Below are positions 7,902-16,829 of a stretch of 64,000 bases of DNA, in pieces. The stretch's first letter is position 1, and each line of letters opens with the position of its first letter. Made by a program: the position numbers and the translations under genes. The stretch is taken from NCBI RefSeq assembly GCF_038096175.1, contig NZ_CP151099.1, positions 6,302,001 through 6,366,000 of the forward strand. Reading direction: 5' to 3'. The stretch comes from Nostoc sp. UHCC 0302 (GTDB taxonomy: Bacteria; Cyanobacteriota; Cyanobacteriia; Cyanobacteriales; Nostocaceae). The notes beneath the pieces were generated by a model. That model worked only from the letters and a program-made list of their open reading frames with translations. It made no database searches and was not told the DNA's origin.

Positions 7902-9002
7902 TTAAAATGAAATTATCAAATAACCATTTTGAAACTTTGCTCCCGTAATGGCTCTGCCACTTAAGGACGGCGGTAAGGAAATATTCCGTCGCTGGTCTCC
8001 TGCTTCTACAGTAACTTCTGGCCCATATTGGGTGAGTTTTACCTGCTTCTTGTCAAATCCTGGCAAGAATAACCGTACTTGACGACTTTGGATATCAATT
8101 TCAATTGGCTTAGGGGCCTGTAAAGCTTGCTCTGCAAAGTTGGGTAGAGCATCTATCAGCTGTTGCCAATCACCTATTGGTGTGTCAGGAACAACGTTAA
8201 CAGGTAGAGGAGTAAATTCCTCTGATAGGTTGGCGTTGGCTTCTGAAGATACCAAGATAACGCCGCCAATACTTAGACCGACTTGTTGAGCGCTACCCCA
8301 TAAATAACGGGTATTTGCTACATCAATCGGGTCTTGTGTAGTAACTAAGAAGGCAGCAATGCGATTGGGGTCAGCAAGAGCAGCTTTACCCTTTTCTAGA
8401 AAATTGTTTGCTTGATTAGTAGGTTGGGCAAAGTTATCTGCCGTCCAATTTACATTAAAGAAAGTACCAATCAGCGGTTGAATTAAGGGGGATTCCGTAA
8501 TTGTTTTACCCAGATCGGAATTGACAAATAATTGTCGGAATCGCCTGAGATACCAACTTAGAGACTCTGGCAGTCCGAAAGTTCGCAAAGTTGAGGCATC
8601 ACCCGTGCCATCGTAGATAATTACGTCATATTTGCCACTGGCATCATATTCGCGGATAGCATTCAGAGCCAGGGCGCTGTCCATTCCTGGCAATACTACT
8701 AATTCTTGACCATAAACCTCTTTAAATATTGGGGTGCGGAGATATTGCGCCTCAAGTTTTTTCACTTCTTCCCAGTTGCGTTCTAGCAGAACAGATGCCT
8801 GAAACTGCACAACTTGCAAGTTGGGAGCGATTTCTTTCGGGTCGGGAGCAATGGCTGTACCCAACAGGATTTGAAATGTTGGTTCCGGATGTCCTGCTAG
8901 GAGTACGCGTTTACCTTGGCTTGCCAATAATTTGGCGGCGGCGATCGCAATTTTGGTACGAGCAATGCCGCCTTTGCCCAAAAATGTCAATATTAGGGTC
9001 AT
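7902..9002 (-). CDS. ArsA/Get3-type ATPase with C-terminal alpha-crystallin-like domain (Get3d-like)
   Basis: A 366-residue protein. The N-terminal ~290 residues are an ArsA/Get3 SIMIBI ATPase. The P-loop is FLGKGGIARTKIAIA, and a switch-like segment reads YDGTGDASTLRTFG. The final ~70 residues (IEIDIQSRQVRLFLPGFD to ITGAKFQNGYLIIS) form an HSP20/alpha-crystallin-like beta sandwich. This two-domain order matches Get3d, the Get3 paralogue of cyanobacteria and chloroplasts, whose client is unknown. The P-loop departs from the classic GKGGVGKT: the first lysine is kept, while the usual Gly-Lys before Thr is Ala-Arg. It lies between petP and chlG on the same strand, which hints at a thylakoid-protein role. 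Confidence 0.82.
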   Translation of the reverse strand: MTLILTFLGKGGIARTKIAIAAAKLLASQGKRVLLAGHPEPTFQILLGTAIAPDPKEIAPNLQVVQFQASVLLERNWEEVKKLEAQYLRTPIFKEVYGQELVVLPGMDSALALNAIREYDASGKYDVIIYDGTGDASTLRTFGLPESLSWYLRRFRQLFVNSDLGKTITESPLIQPLIGTFFNVNWTADNFAQPTNQANNFLEKGKAALADPNRIAAFLVTTQDPIDVANTRYLWGSAQQVGLSIGGVILVSSEANANLSEEFTPLPVNVVPDTPIGDWQQLIDALPNFAEQALQAPKPIEIDIQSRQVRLFLPGFDKKQVKLTQYGPEVTVEAGDQRRNISLPPSLSGRAITGAKFQNGYLIISF

Positions 9003-9174
9003 TACTTGATTCCTATTTTCACCGCCGATCTTCTCAATCCCAACTTAGCATTCAATAAATACTCTCAGCTTACGCTTTGAATTTCACTTTGCGATCAGCC
9101 GCCCTCTGGGCAACTACAGTAACGCCTTAGAGTGAATGCATGAGGCTGAAAAACTCTGAGTTGTTTTCTCGTTA

Positions 9175-9366
9175 CTATACAGCCTTAATTTCATCTTCAA
9201 AAAACCAAGTGGAATAATTATCGTCAAATAGCACCACTACACCAATACCGCCACCATCGGTGACTTTATAGCCTTGGATAATGCCTACTTGTCCTAGCTT
9301 TTTCGCAATTGGGGGAGATACGCGATCGCGTAAACGAAAGACTTTAACCTTCTGTCCGATTTCCAT
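9175..9366 (-). CDS. petP: Cytochrome b6f-associated subunit PetP (DUF2862)
   Basis: A 63-residue protein with the DUF2862/PetP signature: MEIGQKVKVFRLRDRVSPP at the start, GIIQGYKVTDG in the middle and FDDNYSTWFFEDEI at the end. PetP is a small SH3-like peripheral subunit on the cytosolic face of cytochrome b6f in cyanobacteria and red algae, reported to tune linear electron flow. It has no membrane segment. Its length is typical. It reads toward the Get3d-like gene, 172 bp away. Confidence 0.88.
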   Translation of the reverse strand: MEIGQKVKVFRLRDRVSPPIAKKLGQVGIIQGYKVTDGGGIGVVVLFDDNYSTWFFEDEIKAV

Positions 9367-10211
9367 GCCTGATTACAATGCAATAAACCAAGTCTCAGTT
9401 TAGCTGAATCCGTGACTTTTCTGTCACAGTCAAAATAATGTCTTCCTTTGCGAAGGGGTAATTTTTGAAGACTACGTTTTTTGTGGTGCAAGTATTGTCT
9501 TTACCAACGTTAAAACACTCCGTTGGGAGTTCCCACGTAATACTAGTAATAATTACTTAAAAACCTTAGTTAGGGACTTCCAGTTTACAAAACATCCTAT
9601 TGTAGGGGCGCAAGGGCTTGCGCTCCTACAAATGTACAAATAATTTTGGATAATTTATTTTTTGAAAGTTCCTTAAACGATGAAGTAGTAGTGGGGCGAA
9701 TGCGGCTATTGTTTTTAGTATGACCTTAAACGAGTATGCCTTTGTTACTGACGATGCTTTAGTCGCTGTATGTAGCATTTTATACTATTGTTATAGTAGT
9801 CCTGGGAAAAATTATTAGGTTGGATGAGTGCTTACAATGATGTGCTTTGACAAAAGTAAATATGCGGCAAATCCAGTTAGCGATATGTTGTAAGTTAGGT
9901 ACTAAGTTTACCAGTTTGACCAGAACTCGATTATAAAAATGTTGAACGTGTTGTAGAAGCTATTAGACAAACCATTAGCTTTAGAAGCTAAGAATATATA
10001 GCAAGTAAGCAATAAATAAAAAAATTAATTTTCGTAGTTTGATAGTTCTAATTTTTATGGAGTATAACCGTTGCAATTTATTAGGTTTGTATTGAATTTC
10101 AAAGCACTGTTCATCAAAAAAAGTTTTGTGATACGCTAATGCAGCAAAGTGTGTTCCAAGTAAGATACAATGCGCGAATAACTTGCCTGTGCTGTGTGGC
10201 GGTGTGTCAGG
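9367..10211. other. 845-bp gap without a clear gene
   Basis: AT-rich DNA. It contains a hairpin repeat at 9602-9632 (GTAGGGGCGCAAG paired with CTTGCGCTCCTAC). A short open stretch near 9930-9990 reads DYKNVERVVEAIRQTISFRS then stop, possibly a gene relic. Promoters for petP (leftward) and the ABC export genes (rightward) should lie here, but no convincing box could be assigned. Confidence 0.5.
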
Positions 10212-11018
10212 ATGAAGCTTTCGGTTAAAGATAATTTAAAGTGGTTAGAAGTGCGGCGCTATTGGGAATTGCTGCACGTGTTAGTAGCGCGGAATCTCAA
10301 AGTGCGTTACCGAGGTTCATTCTTAGGGATTTATTGGTCGCTGTTGAACCCGTTAATCATGACAGGGTTATACTCGGCAATTTTTGGGACGACTTTTGCG
10401 TCATATTATGGCAACTCAATTCCGAACTATGTGTTGGCAGCATTTACTGGGCTGGTGGTAATCAACTTTTTCTCAGCTACTACGTCACAGGCCTTGAGTA
10501 GTGTAGTTGCTAATGGTTCACTTTTAAATAAAATTCGTTTGCCAGTTAGCATTTTTCCTGTCTCAATGATTGCAGCGAATGTATTTCAGTTTGTAGCCGG
10601 GGTGCTGCCATTACTTGCAGTCATAGCTTTAATTAATTCTAAAAGCTTAGTGAATGTTTTAGCATTACTATTTCCATTTATAGCGTTAGTCCTAGTTTGT
10701 ACAGGAGTTGGGTTTTTAGTAAGTGCTTTATACATATTTTTTAGAGACTTACCTTATTTTTATGAGTTAATTGTCTCTGTAATTTGGCTCAGTAGCCCTA
10801 TATTTTATCCAGCAGCTATTGTGCCACCACAGGTAAAGCAGTTTTTAGGCTTAAATCCGTTATCACCAATTATTGAAAGTCTGCGTCAGATTACATTATC
10901 AGGAGCGCAACCAGATTTAAATTTAATTTGGGGAGCCTTGCTTAGTGGTCTGATAATTTTGTCTTTAGGATGGACTTGTTTTCATTTGTGGCGTTCTCAT
11001 TTTATGGATTTGTTATAG
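10212..11018 (+). CDS. ABC-2 type polysaccharide/polyol-phosphate export permease (Wzm-like)
   Basis: An ABC-2 permease of about 268 residues with six predicted membrane helices. The N-terminal segment (LHVLVARNLKVRYRGSFLGIYWSLLNPLIMT) and the late SPIFYPAAIVP motif are typical of Wzm/TagG/KpsM-type exporters. With the ATPase downstream it would move a lipid-linked glycan across the plasma membrane. ATG at 10212 (MKLSVKDNLKW) is chosen; an ATG at 10194 would add six residues. The stop codon is immediately followed by the next gene's ATG, so the two form an operon. Confidence 0.87.
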   Translation: MKLSVKDNLKWLEVRRYWELLHVLVARNLKVRYRGSFLGIYWSLLNPLIMTGLYSAIFGTTFASYYGNSIPNYVLAAFTGLVVINFFSATTSQALSSVVANGSLLNKIRLPVSIFPVSMIAANVFQFVAGVLPLLAVIALINSKSLVNVLALLFPFIALVLVCTGVGFLVSALYIFFRDLPYFYELIVSVIWLSSPIFYPAAIVPPQVKQFLGLNPLSPIIESLRQITLSGAQPDLNLIWGALLSGLIILSLGWTCFHLWRSHFMDLL

Positions 11019-11756
11019 ATGGAAGTAATTCGTCTAGATCAAGTTTCGCTGTGGCGAAGGACTCAAGAAGAGTTTTCTTATGATCTCAAGAAAACAGTTT
11101 TGTCAATTTTCGAAGGTAAATATCGCCAGCCTGCAAAAAAGTTGGTACTTGATAAAATCAATTTGGTAATAAATTCAGGTGAGAAATTAGGAATTGTTGG
11201 GGCCAATGGTTCAGGAAAGTCAACACTGCTAAAGGTGATTTGTGGAATTTTACAGCCGACAAGTGGTGGTGTAAGAGTGCGTGGTCATATTGCACCCTTG
11301 ATTGAACTCGGAGCAGGGTTTGATGCAGAAATTTCAGTCATGGATAATATTCAACTGTATGGTGTGCTGCTAGGATTTTCTAGAGCAGAGATGAGAGAGA
11401 GGGCGCAATCAATTTTGGAGTTTGCAGAATTACAAGATTATGCACTAGTACCAGTAAAAGGCTTATCTTCTGGGATGGTGGCACGTTTGGGATTTTCTAT
11501 TGCCACCGATGTACAGCCAGATATTTTAATTCTAGATGAGGTATTATCCGTAGGAGATGAAAGTTTTAAGAATAAATGTAAGCAAAGAATTGATAAATTT
11601 TGGGATAACAATGTGACTATTTTAGTTGTATCTCATGATTTAAAATTTATTCAAGATTCTTGCCAAAAATCAATATGGTTAGATAAAGGTAAAATTCAAT
11701 TAACTGGGAGTGCAGATGAGGTTGTAAATCAATACTTAAACTCTGTAGATAAGTAA
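11019..11756 (+). CDS. ABC polysaccharide export ATPase (Wzt-like, short form)
   Basis: A 245-residue nucleotide-binding subunit partnered with the permease just upstream (no gap). Walker A is GANGSGKST (~62-70), the signature is LSSGMVARLGFS (~149) and Walker B is DILILDEV (~168). The LSSGM variant in place of LSGGQ is typical of Wzt/TagH/KpsT export ATPases. The protein ends soon after the ATPase domain. It lacks the ~150-residue C-terminal glycan-binding domain of Wzt proteins that recognise capped O-antigens, so substrate selection must lie elsewhere. Confidence 0.88.
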   Translation: MEVIRLDQVSLWRRTQEEFSYDLKKTVLSIFEGKYRQPAKKLVLDKINLVINSGEKLGIVGANGSGKSTLLKVICGILQPTSGGVRVRGHIAPLIELGAGFDAEISVMDNIQLYGVLLGFSRAEMRERAQSILEFAELQDYALVPVKGLSSGMVARLGFSIATDVQPDILILDEVLSVGDESFKNKCKQRIDKFWDNNVTILVVSHDLKFIQDSCQKSIWLDKGKIQLTGSADEVVNQYLNSVDK

Positions 11757-12484
11757 AAAATAGATAACTTACATTCCTTTCTTTCATTCTAAATGTGACT
11801 TAATATTGTGTAATTCAGAAGAGACTAAGAAGAAAATCATAAAATAAATACAAGGGCGGTAATTTTGATGAAGATAAACTATTTGTATTCAGAAACTCTG
11901 TACCTTAAAATTGGTTTAATGTATATCTGGATAAAGGAGATTTGGAATTAAGAAACATAGCTATAATTTATAATCATCCACCCGTAGAAATTTTAGAGGC
12001 GATAGATATATCTTAAAAAACCCCAATACTAGATTGAAAAGTTTTTTAAAAGCCTTTTAAGTCCAATTTATCCTACAAATCTTATTAATGTTTTAATAAC
12101 AGATAACCAATCGACAGATAATACAGTTCTTCTATGTAATTCAATAGACCTCTTGCATAAATCAAAAATAAAGAACCCCACCCCGCATTTGCTGACGCAA
12201 ACGCTCCCCTCCCCTTACCAAGGGGAGGGGTTGGGGGTGGGGTGTTAAGGACTTTTGCAAGAGGTATAATAATTGAAAATTATTCAAGAATTTAGCTATT
12301 TAATAAGTCTGGAAAAGTATATAAATATATTTATGTTGTTAATCTGATTAATTAGGCTTGTTTGCTATGCATTAATTTTGATTGTAATCAAACCTGAAGT
12401 AGCATTTGGGAAACTTGCCTATGTGTTAATTTATCTGAGGCGGTGTCTCTTGACTCGCCGTTAAGTGTTAACTTCACCACTTTA
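11757..12484. other. 730-bp gap with degenerate DNA and a MITE-like element
   Basis: No gene of credible length. Short open stretches (for example IAIIYNHPPVEILEAIDIS near 11960-12016) may be relics of a glycan gene. The MITE-like element at 12145-12268 is listed separately. The rest is AT-rich. Confidence 0.5.
12145..12268. mobile_element. MITE-like element 1 (124 bp)
   Basis: Terminal inverted repeats TA(G/T)ACCTCTTGCA bound a 124-bp segment. Its centre folds on itself (CCCCACCCC...CTCCCCTCCCC against GGGGAGGGG..GGGGTGGGG). It has no coding capacity. The TA ends suit mobilisation by a TA-targeting transposase, but its ends differ from those of the IS630 copies in this window. Confidence 0.65.
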
Positions 12485-13555
12485 ATGCATCAAGTCATAG
12501 TAAATCTGTCTGTAGCCAATACCAGACCAACAGGTATAACAACCTACGCTAATAATTTGTTTCCTTACCTTCAATCTTTGAATCCGACATTACTGAGTTC
12601 CCAACAAATTACTAACTATACCTGCTACTCAATCCCTGCAAACTTAACACCAGACCAAGGTACAAAAGGCCATTTACGCCGCCTTTTTTGGACGCAATTT
12701 CAACTACCACAAATCTATAAAAGTCTTAAATCTAGCCTTTTATTTTCTCCACTTCCAGAAGCGCCTCTCTATACCAAATGTCGTTTTGCCGTCATGGTTC
12801 ACGACTTTATCCCATTGCGCTTTCCTAAACGTTTCTCACCACTGACACCCTATCATCGCTACTATGTTCCTCAAGTTATAAAGCAAGCACAACATATTAT
12901 CTGTAACTCTCACGCCACAGCTAAAGACATTATTGACTTTTACCAAATTTCAGCTAGCAAAATTACGCCTATTCCCCTCGCCCACGATCGCAATCACTTT
13001 CGTTTTCTCAACCTACCTACCCGCAACTACTTTCTCTACATTGGCCGCCAAGACCCTTACAAAAACTTACACCGACTTATAGCCGCCTTTGCTGCACTAC
13101 CAAATAGTAGTGATTATGAATTGTGGTTAGCAGGGCCGATTGATCCGCGTTATACGCCAGTTTTACAAGCGCAAGTTGAGGAATTGGGTGTAACTCATCA
13201 GGTGAAGTTTTTGGATTATATTGCTTACTGCGAATTGCCAGCGATAATTAATCAAGCGATCGCTCTCGTCTTCCCTAGTCTCTGGGAAGGATTTGGTTTC
13301 CCCGTCCTCGAAGCAATGGCTTGCGGTACACCAGTTATTACCTCCAACCTCTCCTCCCTTCCAGAAGTGGCTGGTGACTCAGCGATTCTCATCAATCCTT
13401 ACAACACCAACGAAATTACAGAGGCAATGCAAACAATTGCCATTGATTTAACATTGCGATCGCACCTTTCTAGTCAAGGTATCACTCGTTCCCAAAAATT
13501 CAGTTGGGAAAAAACAGGAAAAGCTACCGTCGAAGTTTTATCCCGCTACCTGTAA
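12485..13555 (+). CDS. Glycosyltransferase family 4 (GT-B)
   Basis: A GT-B enzyme of about 356 residues. The acceptor-side start is typical ([22 protein letters not shown]). The C-terminal nucleotide-sugar half carries [15 protein letters not shown] and the E-x7-E signature region [23 protein letters not shown]. Such enzymes add a sugar from an NDP-sugar to a growing glycan at the membrane's cytosolic face. ATG at 12485 is preferred; a GTG at 12443 lies only 2 nt after GAGG, too close to serve well. It stands 730 bp after the Wzm/Wzt-like pair and probably belongs to the same locus. Confidence 0.85.
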   Translation: MHQVIVNLSVANTRPTGITTYANNLFPYLQSLNPTLLSSQQITNYTCYSIPANLTPDQGTKGHLRRLFWTQFQLPQIYKSLKSSLLFSPLPEAPLYTKCRFAVMVHDFIPLRFPKRFSPLTPYHRYYVPQVIKQAQHIICNSHATAKDIIDFYQISASKITPIPLAHDRNHFRFLNLPTRNYFLYIGRQDPYKNLHRLIAAFAALPNSSDYELWLAGPIDPRYTPVLQAQVEELGVTHQVKFLDYIAYCELPAIINQAIALVFPSLWEGFGFPVLEAMACGTPVITSNLSSLPEVAGDSAILINPYNTNEITEAMQTIAIDLTLRSHLSSQGITRSQKFSWEKTGKATVEVLSRYL

Positions 13556-13728
13556 TGATTAGGAGGATGAAGGAGCAGAGAGTAGAAAGAGAATAACTAC
13601 TCACAAATCTGACTCTTGTACAGACGCGTAGACGCTCGAAGAGCGGCTTCTCGTAAGAGTATAATCGCGTCTCTACTCTTAACTCTTGTACAGACACGAT
13701 TAATCGCGTCTCTGCTCTTGACTCCTAA
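13556..13728. repeat. Intergenic palindromic repeats (ATCGCGTCTCT family)
   Basis: Two arms at about 13660-13680 and 13689-13714 contain TAATCGCGTCTCT, the core of a palindromic repeat found in perfect form at 32037-32064 and imperfect at 40470-40494. A second GC-rich palindrome (GACGCTCGAAGAGCGGCTTCTCG region) lies at about 13624-13655. Confidence 0.7.
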
Positions 13729-14472
13729 TTATTTTGCCTTTTGACTTTTTAAAACTCCTATTTCTTGTTGTATTGGTAAGACATCTAAAATATCAGTCTG
13801 GGAACAATATTTGAGGTCTTCTTGACATTCAAGGCGCAACAGTCGTTTGCCGTGACTAGCTTGGTAAAACAATCCCAGTAAATTATCTTGCCACTGAGAG
13901 TAAAGAGCGTTCGCACTAATTACTTCATCGTTACCAGCTATTTCCTCTGGTGATAATTTGGTTTGCTGTAGGAGGCTTTGGACGATCGCACCTGCACAAA
14001 CTGTATCTTCTAGAGAAAAAGAGCCTTCCCAACCTGAACCAACAATCCATATTGTCTCTGGTTGCTTTTCCAAGATATACTGCACCACTGCTGCTCGGTT
14101 GATCAAAGCTGCGGCTATTACACTTTGAGAATCTTGTACCCGTTGTAAAGCACGCGTGCCATTCGTGGTACTGATAAACAAGCGCCGTCCTTGCACTAAT
14201 TCTGGTGTACAGTCGAGGGGAGAATTGCCTAACTCAAAGCCAGGTACTTTCCCGCCGCCGCGTTCTCCAGCTCGCAACCGCTTTTCTTGCGGCCATTTTT
14301 CGCTAACTTCAATAAGTTGATCTAAATCGCTAAAGACTTGCACAGCTTCGCCTCCAGCTGCCAAAACAGTAGCTATTGTGCTAGTAGCTCGCAAAACATC
14401 AACAGCGATCGCACATTCAGGTGCTTCATCCGTTGGAGTCAATTCCGGAGTGTGGTATACAAATAGCTTCAC
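13729..14472 (-). CDS. comB: 2-phosphosulfolactate phosphatase family protein (ComB)
   Basis: A 247-residue ComB-family protein. Conserved segments are [40 protein letters not shown] and [11 protein letters not shown]. ComB from methanogens hydrolyses 2-phospho-3-sulfolactate in coenzyme M synthesis. Cyanobacteria are not known to make coenzyme M, so the true substrate here is unclear, although the Mg2+-dependent phosphatase fold is well matched. It starts at ATG; no operon partner on the minus strand is nearby. Confidence 0.85.
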   Translation of the reverse strand: MKLFVYHTPELTPTDEAPECAIAVDVLRATSTIATVLAAGGEAVQVFSDLDQLIEVSEKWPQEKRLRAGERGGGKVPGFELGNSPLDCTPELVQGRRLFISTTNGTRALQRVQDSQSVIAAALINRAAVVQYILEKQPETIWIVGSGWEGSFSLEDTVCAGAIVQSLLQQTKLSPEEIAGNDEVISANALYSQWQDNLLGLFYQASHGKRLLRLECQEDLKYCSQTDILDVLPIQQEIGVLKSQKAK

Positions 14473-14907
14473 GCGCTGGATACACCTGCTCTAATACTAT
14501 TGTCGCAAATTACATTCTACCTAGTTAGTGTCACTAACTACAGTTACAGTTGATCCCAAGGCATTTTTTAAGATAAAAATACTTGATACATATCATTAGA
14601 TTTAAAAATACTTAAAAAAGCTCAACTCATATCTTGCGCCAGGCGACTGAAGTCGCGGCTACACAGGCAAAACCCGCGAAGGCGGGTTCCAAACCCTTGG
14701 CGTAAGTCCGCGTTCGCGTAGCGTTCCGCAGGAAAGGCGGACTTTGTTTGTATAGCCATGAATTCCATTCGTTGGGGTTAGATGCTCTCTGTTAAAGTTT
14801 CAGACTTGCCGCAGTATCTTGTAATCTGAAAAAGAACAGACATCTCAAGCTGTGCTTAACGTTTTATCCCCAGTCCTTAGTCTTCAGCCCCCAATCCCAC
14901 AACCTCT
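14473..14907. other. 435-bp intergenic region with GC-rich repeats
   Basis: No gene. It contains two fold-back repeats: CGACTGAAGTCGCGGCTAC with AACCCGCGAAGGCGGGTT (14642-14690), and a CGTTCGCGTAGCGTTCCGCAGGAA block flanked by AAGTCCGC/GCGGACTT arms (14705-14745). The promoters of comB and blaI should lie at its edges. Confidence 0.55.
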
Positions 14908-15327
14908 ATGGCACCTTTACCCGACTACCGCCCCAAACAACTATCTGTAGGCCCGTTGGAAGCGGAAATATTGAATATTGTCTGGGAACTTGGTTCCGCT
15001 ACAGTCAAAGATATACACGATCGCATCCTCGCTGACCCCAACCGGGAATTAGCTTATACTTCCGTGACTACAGTTCTGCGTCGTCTCACAGATAAAGGTT
15101 GGTTGGCGTGTAACAAAAAAGGTCGGGCATTCTACTGGCGACCAATGCTGACCAAACAACAATCAGATGTAATTAAAGCACACGAACAGTTGCAGCGTTT
15201 TCTCGCAGTGGGCAATCCTGATGTTGTTGCTGCCTTCGCAGATAGTCTAGATGAAGCAGCCAGCGAACAAATAGAAGCGATCGCCAAACGTATTCAATCT
15301 GCACGCCAAGCCAGGGAGGAACAATGA
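14908..15327 (+). CDS. BlaI/MecI/CopY-family transcriptional repressor
   Basis: A 139-residue winged-helix regulator. The signature is LSVGPLEAEILNIVWELGSATVKDIHD followed by YTSVTTVLRRLTDKGWLAC (recognition helix and wing). The C-terminal half is the helical dimerisation region. In BlaI/MecI the partner M56 protease destroys the repressor to switch on target genes. The next gene is such a protease and overlaps by 4 bp (ATGA), so they are one operon and probably one sensing pair. Targets are unknown. Confidence 0.9.
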   Translation: MAPLPDYRPKQLSVGPLEAEILNIVWELGSATVKDIHDRILADPNRELAYTSVTTVLRRLTDKGWLACNKKGRAFYWRPMLTKQQSDVIKAHEQLQRFLAVGNPDVVAAFADSLDEAASEQIEAIAKRIQSARQAREEQ

Positions 15328-16169
15328 TGCATCTGATAATGATTTTGAATGCTTTGGCAGTTGCCTGGTGGTTAAGATCCGCTTGGAATCAACCCCAAGG
15401 CGATTGGAATCTGCGATGGCAGCGATCGCTATTTTTATTTCTGTTCCCCCCTTTGCTAATTTTCATGACAGTGATTGCTGTGCTGTTCATGGGGCCTCAA
15501 GGAAAAATGGGCGGGATGTATACAGGTTCAGTCAGCTATTTTTTGGCTTTAATTTTCCTGGGATTTTTTGCCATTTTATGCATTAAGCTTGCCATTCAAG
15601 GATTGCAGTCTGTGGAATCTGCCCGTAGCTGTCCCGTGGTTAGCCTTGGGGATAAACAAGCCCGGCTACTCGACACAAAAGCACTGTTTGCAGGTCAAAT
15701 CGGTTTTTGGCAACCCGAATTAGTAATTAGTCAGGGAATACTGCAAGTTCTTTCCCCGGCTCATTTAGAAAGTGTCTTAGCACATGAGCAAGGACATTAC
15801 CATTACCGAGATACATTCTGGTTTTTCTGGCTTGGGTGGGTACGTTCTTGCACCGTTTGGTTGCCAAATACAGAACCATTGTGGCAAGAACTATTAGTTT
15901 TGCGCGAATTACGTGCCGACGGTTATGCTGCATTACAAGTAGACCCTCTACTGCTAGCAGAATCATTATTATTAGTGGTCAGTACTAGCCCTATATCATC
16001 AGAAATCTGCTGTGCTGCATTAGGTTCCTCTGGGGTAGGCGAGCGCTTAGAACAAAGAGTAGAAGCTTTATTAGCACCACCAGAACCAACTCCAGAAGCT
16101 CAATCGCAATCTTGGCATGGCTTTCTGTTGGCGTTATTGCCTCTAGTAGCTGTGATATTTCATAGTTAA
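15324..16169 (+). CDS. M56-family membrane metallopeptidase (BlaR1/MecR1-like)
   Basis: A 281-residue membrane protease. Zinc motif HEQGH is at ~154-158 within VLAHEQGHYHYRDTFWF, and the downstream acidic ligand is in VLRELRADGYAA. Hydrophobic helices lie at ~1-20, ~35-55, ~70-95, ~165-180 and at the C-terminus. GGAGG lies just upstream of the start. Unlike BlaR1 it has no extracellular penicillin-binding domain, so what it senses is open. It probably cleaves the BlaI-like repressor encoded immediately upstream. Confidence 0.88.
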   Translation: MMHLIMILNALAVAWWLRSAWNQPQGDWNLRWQRSLFLFLFPPLLIFMTVIAVLFMGPQGKMGGMYTGSVSYFLALIFLGFFAILCIKLAIQGLQSVESARSCPVVSLGDKQARLLDTKALFAGQIGFWQPELVISQGILQVLSPAHLESVLAHEQGHYHYRDTFWFFWLGWVRSCTVWLPNTEPLWQELLVLRELRADGYAALQVDPLLLAESLLLVVSTSPISSEICCAALGSSGVGERLEQRVEALLAPPEPTPEAQSQSWHGFLLALLPLVAVIFHS

Positions 16170-16317
16170 TTTGAATTTAGGCAACTCCAAAAAATAAAAA
16201 CAACCGCTTGAAGTTGCTGACTGATGACTATGAACAGTGAGATATTTTTTATCTGGAAGTCTTGTTAAAAAGCTATTACGGGACAAAACTGCGACGGTAG
16301 CAACTTCTGCCTTCGCT

Positions 16318-16443
16318 GTAGCAGCTTCTGCCTTCACGTTTCCGTGTTTCGCGCAGCCTGTAGCAGCTTCCGCCTTCACGTTTCCGTGTTCTGCGCAGCC
16401 TGTAGCAGCTTCCGTCTTCACGTTTCCGTGTTCCGCGCAGCCT
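16318..16443. repeat. 42-bp tandem repeat, three units
   Basis: Units 16318-16359, 16360-16401 and 16402-16443 are nearly identical. Each begins GTAGCAGCTTC and ends GCGCAGCCT, with the palindrome-like CACGTTTCCGTG inside. Degenerate GTAGCAACTT... half-units flank it on both sides. 42 is a multiple of three, so all frames stay open, giving 14-residue repeats on either strand. Confidence 0.9.
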
Positions 16444-16584
16444 GTAGCAACTTGCGTCATAACTGTAGCAATATCGGTTATATCTGTAGCGATGTCGGTT
16501 GCGACGATAACGATGAAAACTTTTTCCTCCCTACACCCATGTTTTTAAAAGTGGGTAAACTCTTCGCTTAGGGATTTCCAAATA

Positions 16585-16734
16585 TATAGCGCTTCTCAGT
16601 TGAGCGCAATACAGACCTAACCCCCAGCCCCTTCCCTACAAGGGAAGGGGAGTAAAATTCAAAGCCTCTCTCCTTTTAGGAGAGAGGTTTGGAGAGAGGT
16701 CAAAGTCTATTTCTTCCATTCGAGAACCGCTATA
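16585..16734. mobile_element. MITE-like element 2 (150 bp)
   Basis: The terminal inverted repeat TATAGCG(C/G)TTCTC lies at both ends. Two internal hairpins are present: CCCCTTCCCT/AGGGAAGGGG and CCTCTCTCC/GGAGAGAGG. There is no coding capacity. It has TA-bounded ends like the other two MITE-like elements here but a different sequence. Confidence 0.65.
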
Positions 16735-16829
16735 GAAATCCTAAGCCATTCATGAAAAAAAAATCTATTGCCTATTTCCTGTTGCCTGCGTCCAGGAATA
16801 ATTTCGCAACTTAAATAGGATTGCCTATA

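Larger units (their letters stand above)
16170..16829. other. 660-bp repeat-rich gap
   Basis: Both strands contain open frames through the 42-bp repeats (16318-16443), but the reading is only repeat-driven and no start, ribosome site or family supports a gene. The MITE-like element at 16585-16734 fills much of the remainder. Confidence 0.55.

Noticed and set aside
9930-9990. Possible C-terminal fragment (DYKNVERVVEAIRQTISFRS) before the ABC export genes.
   Set aside because: Too short and without a clear family; kept only as a note in the gap entry.
16143-16548. Open frames on both strands through the 42-bp repeats (14-residue peptide repeats).
   Set aside because: The frames stay open only because the unit length is a multiple of three; no ribosome site or family support.
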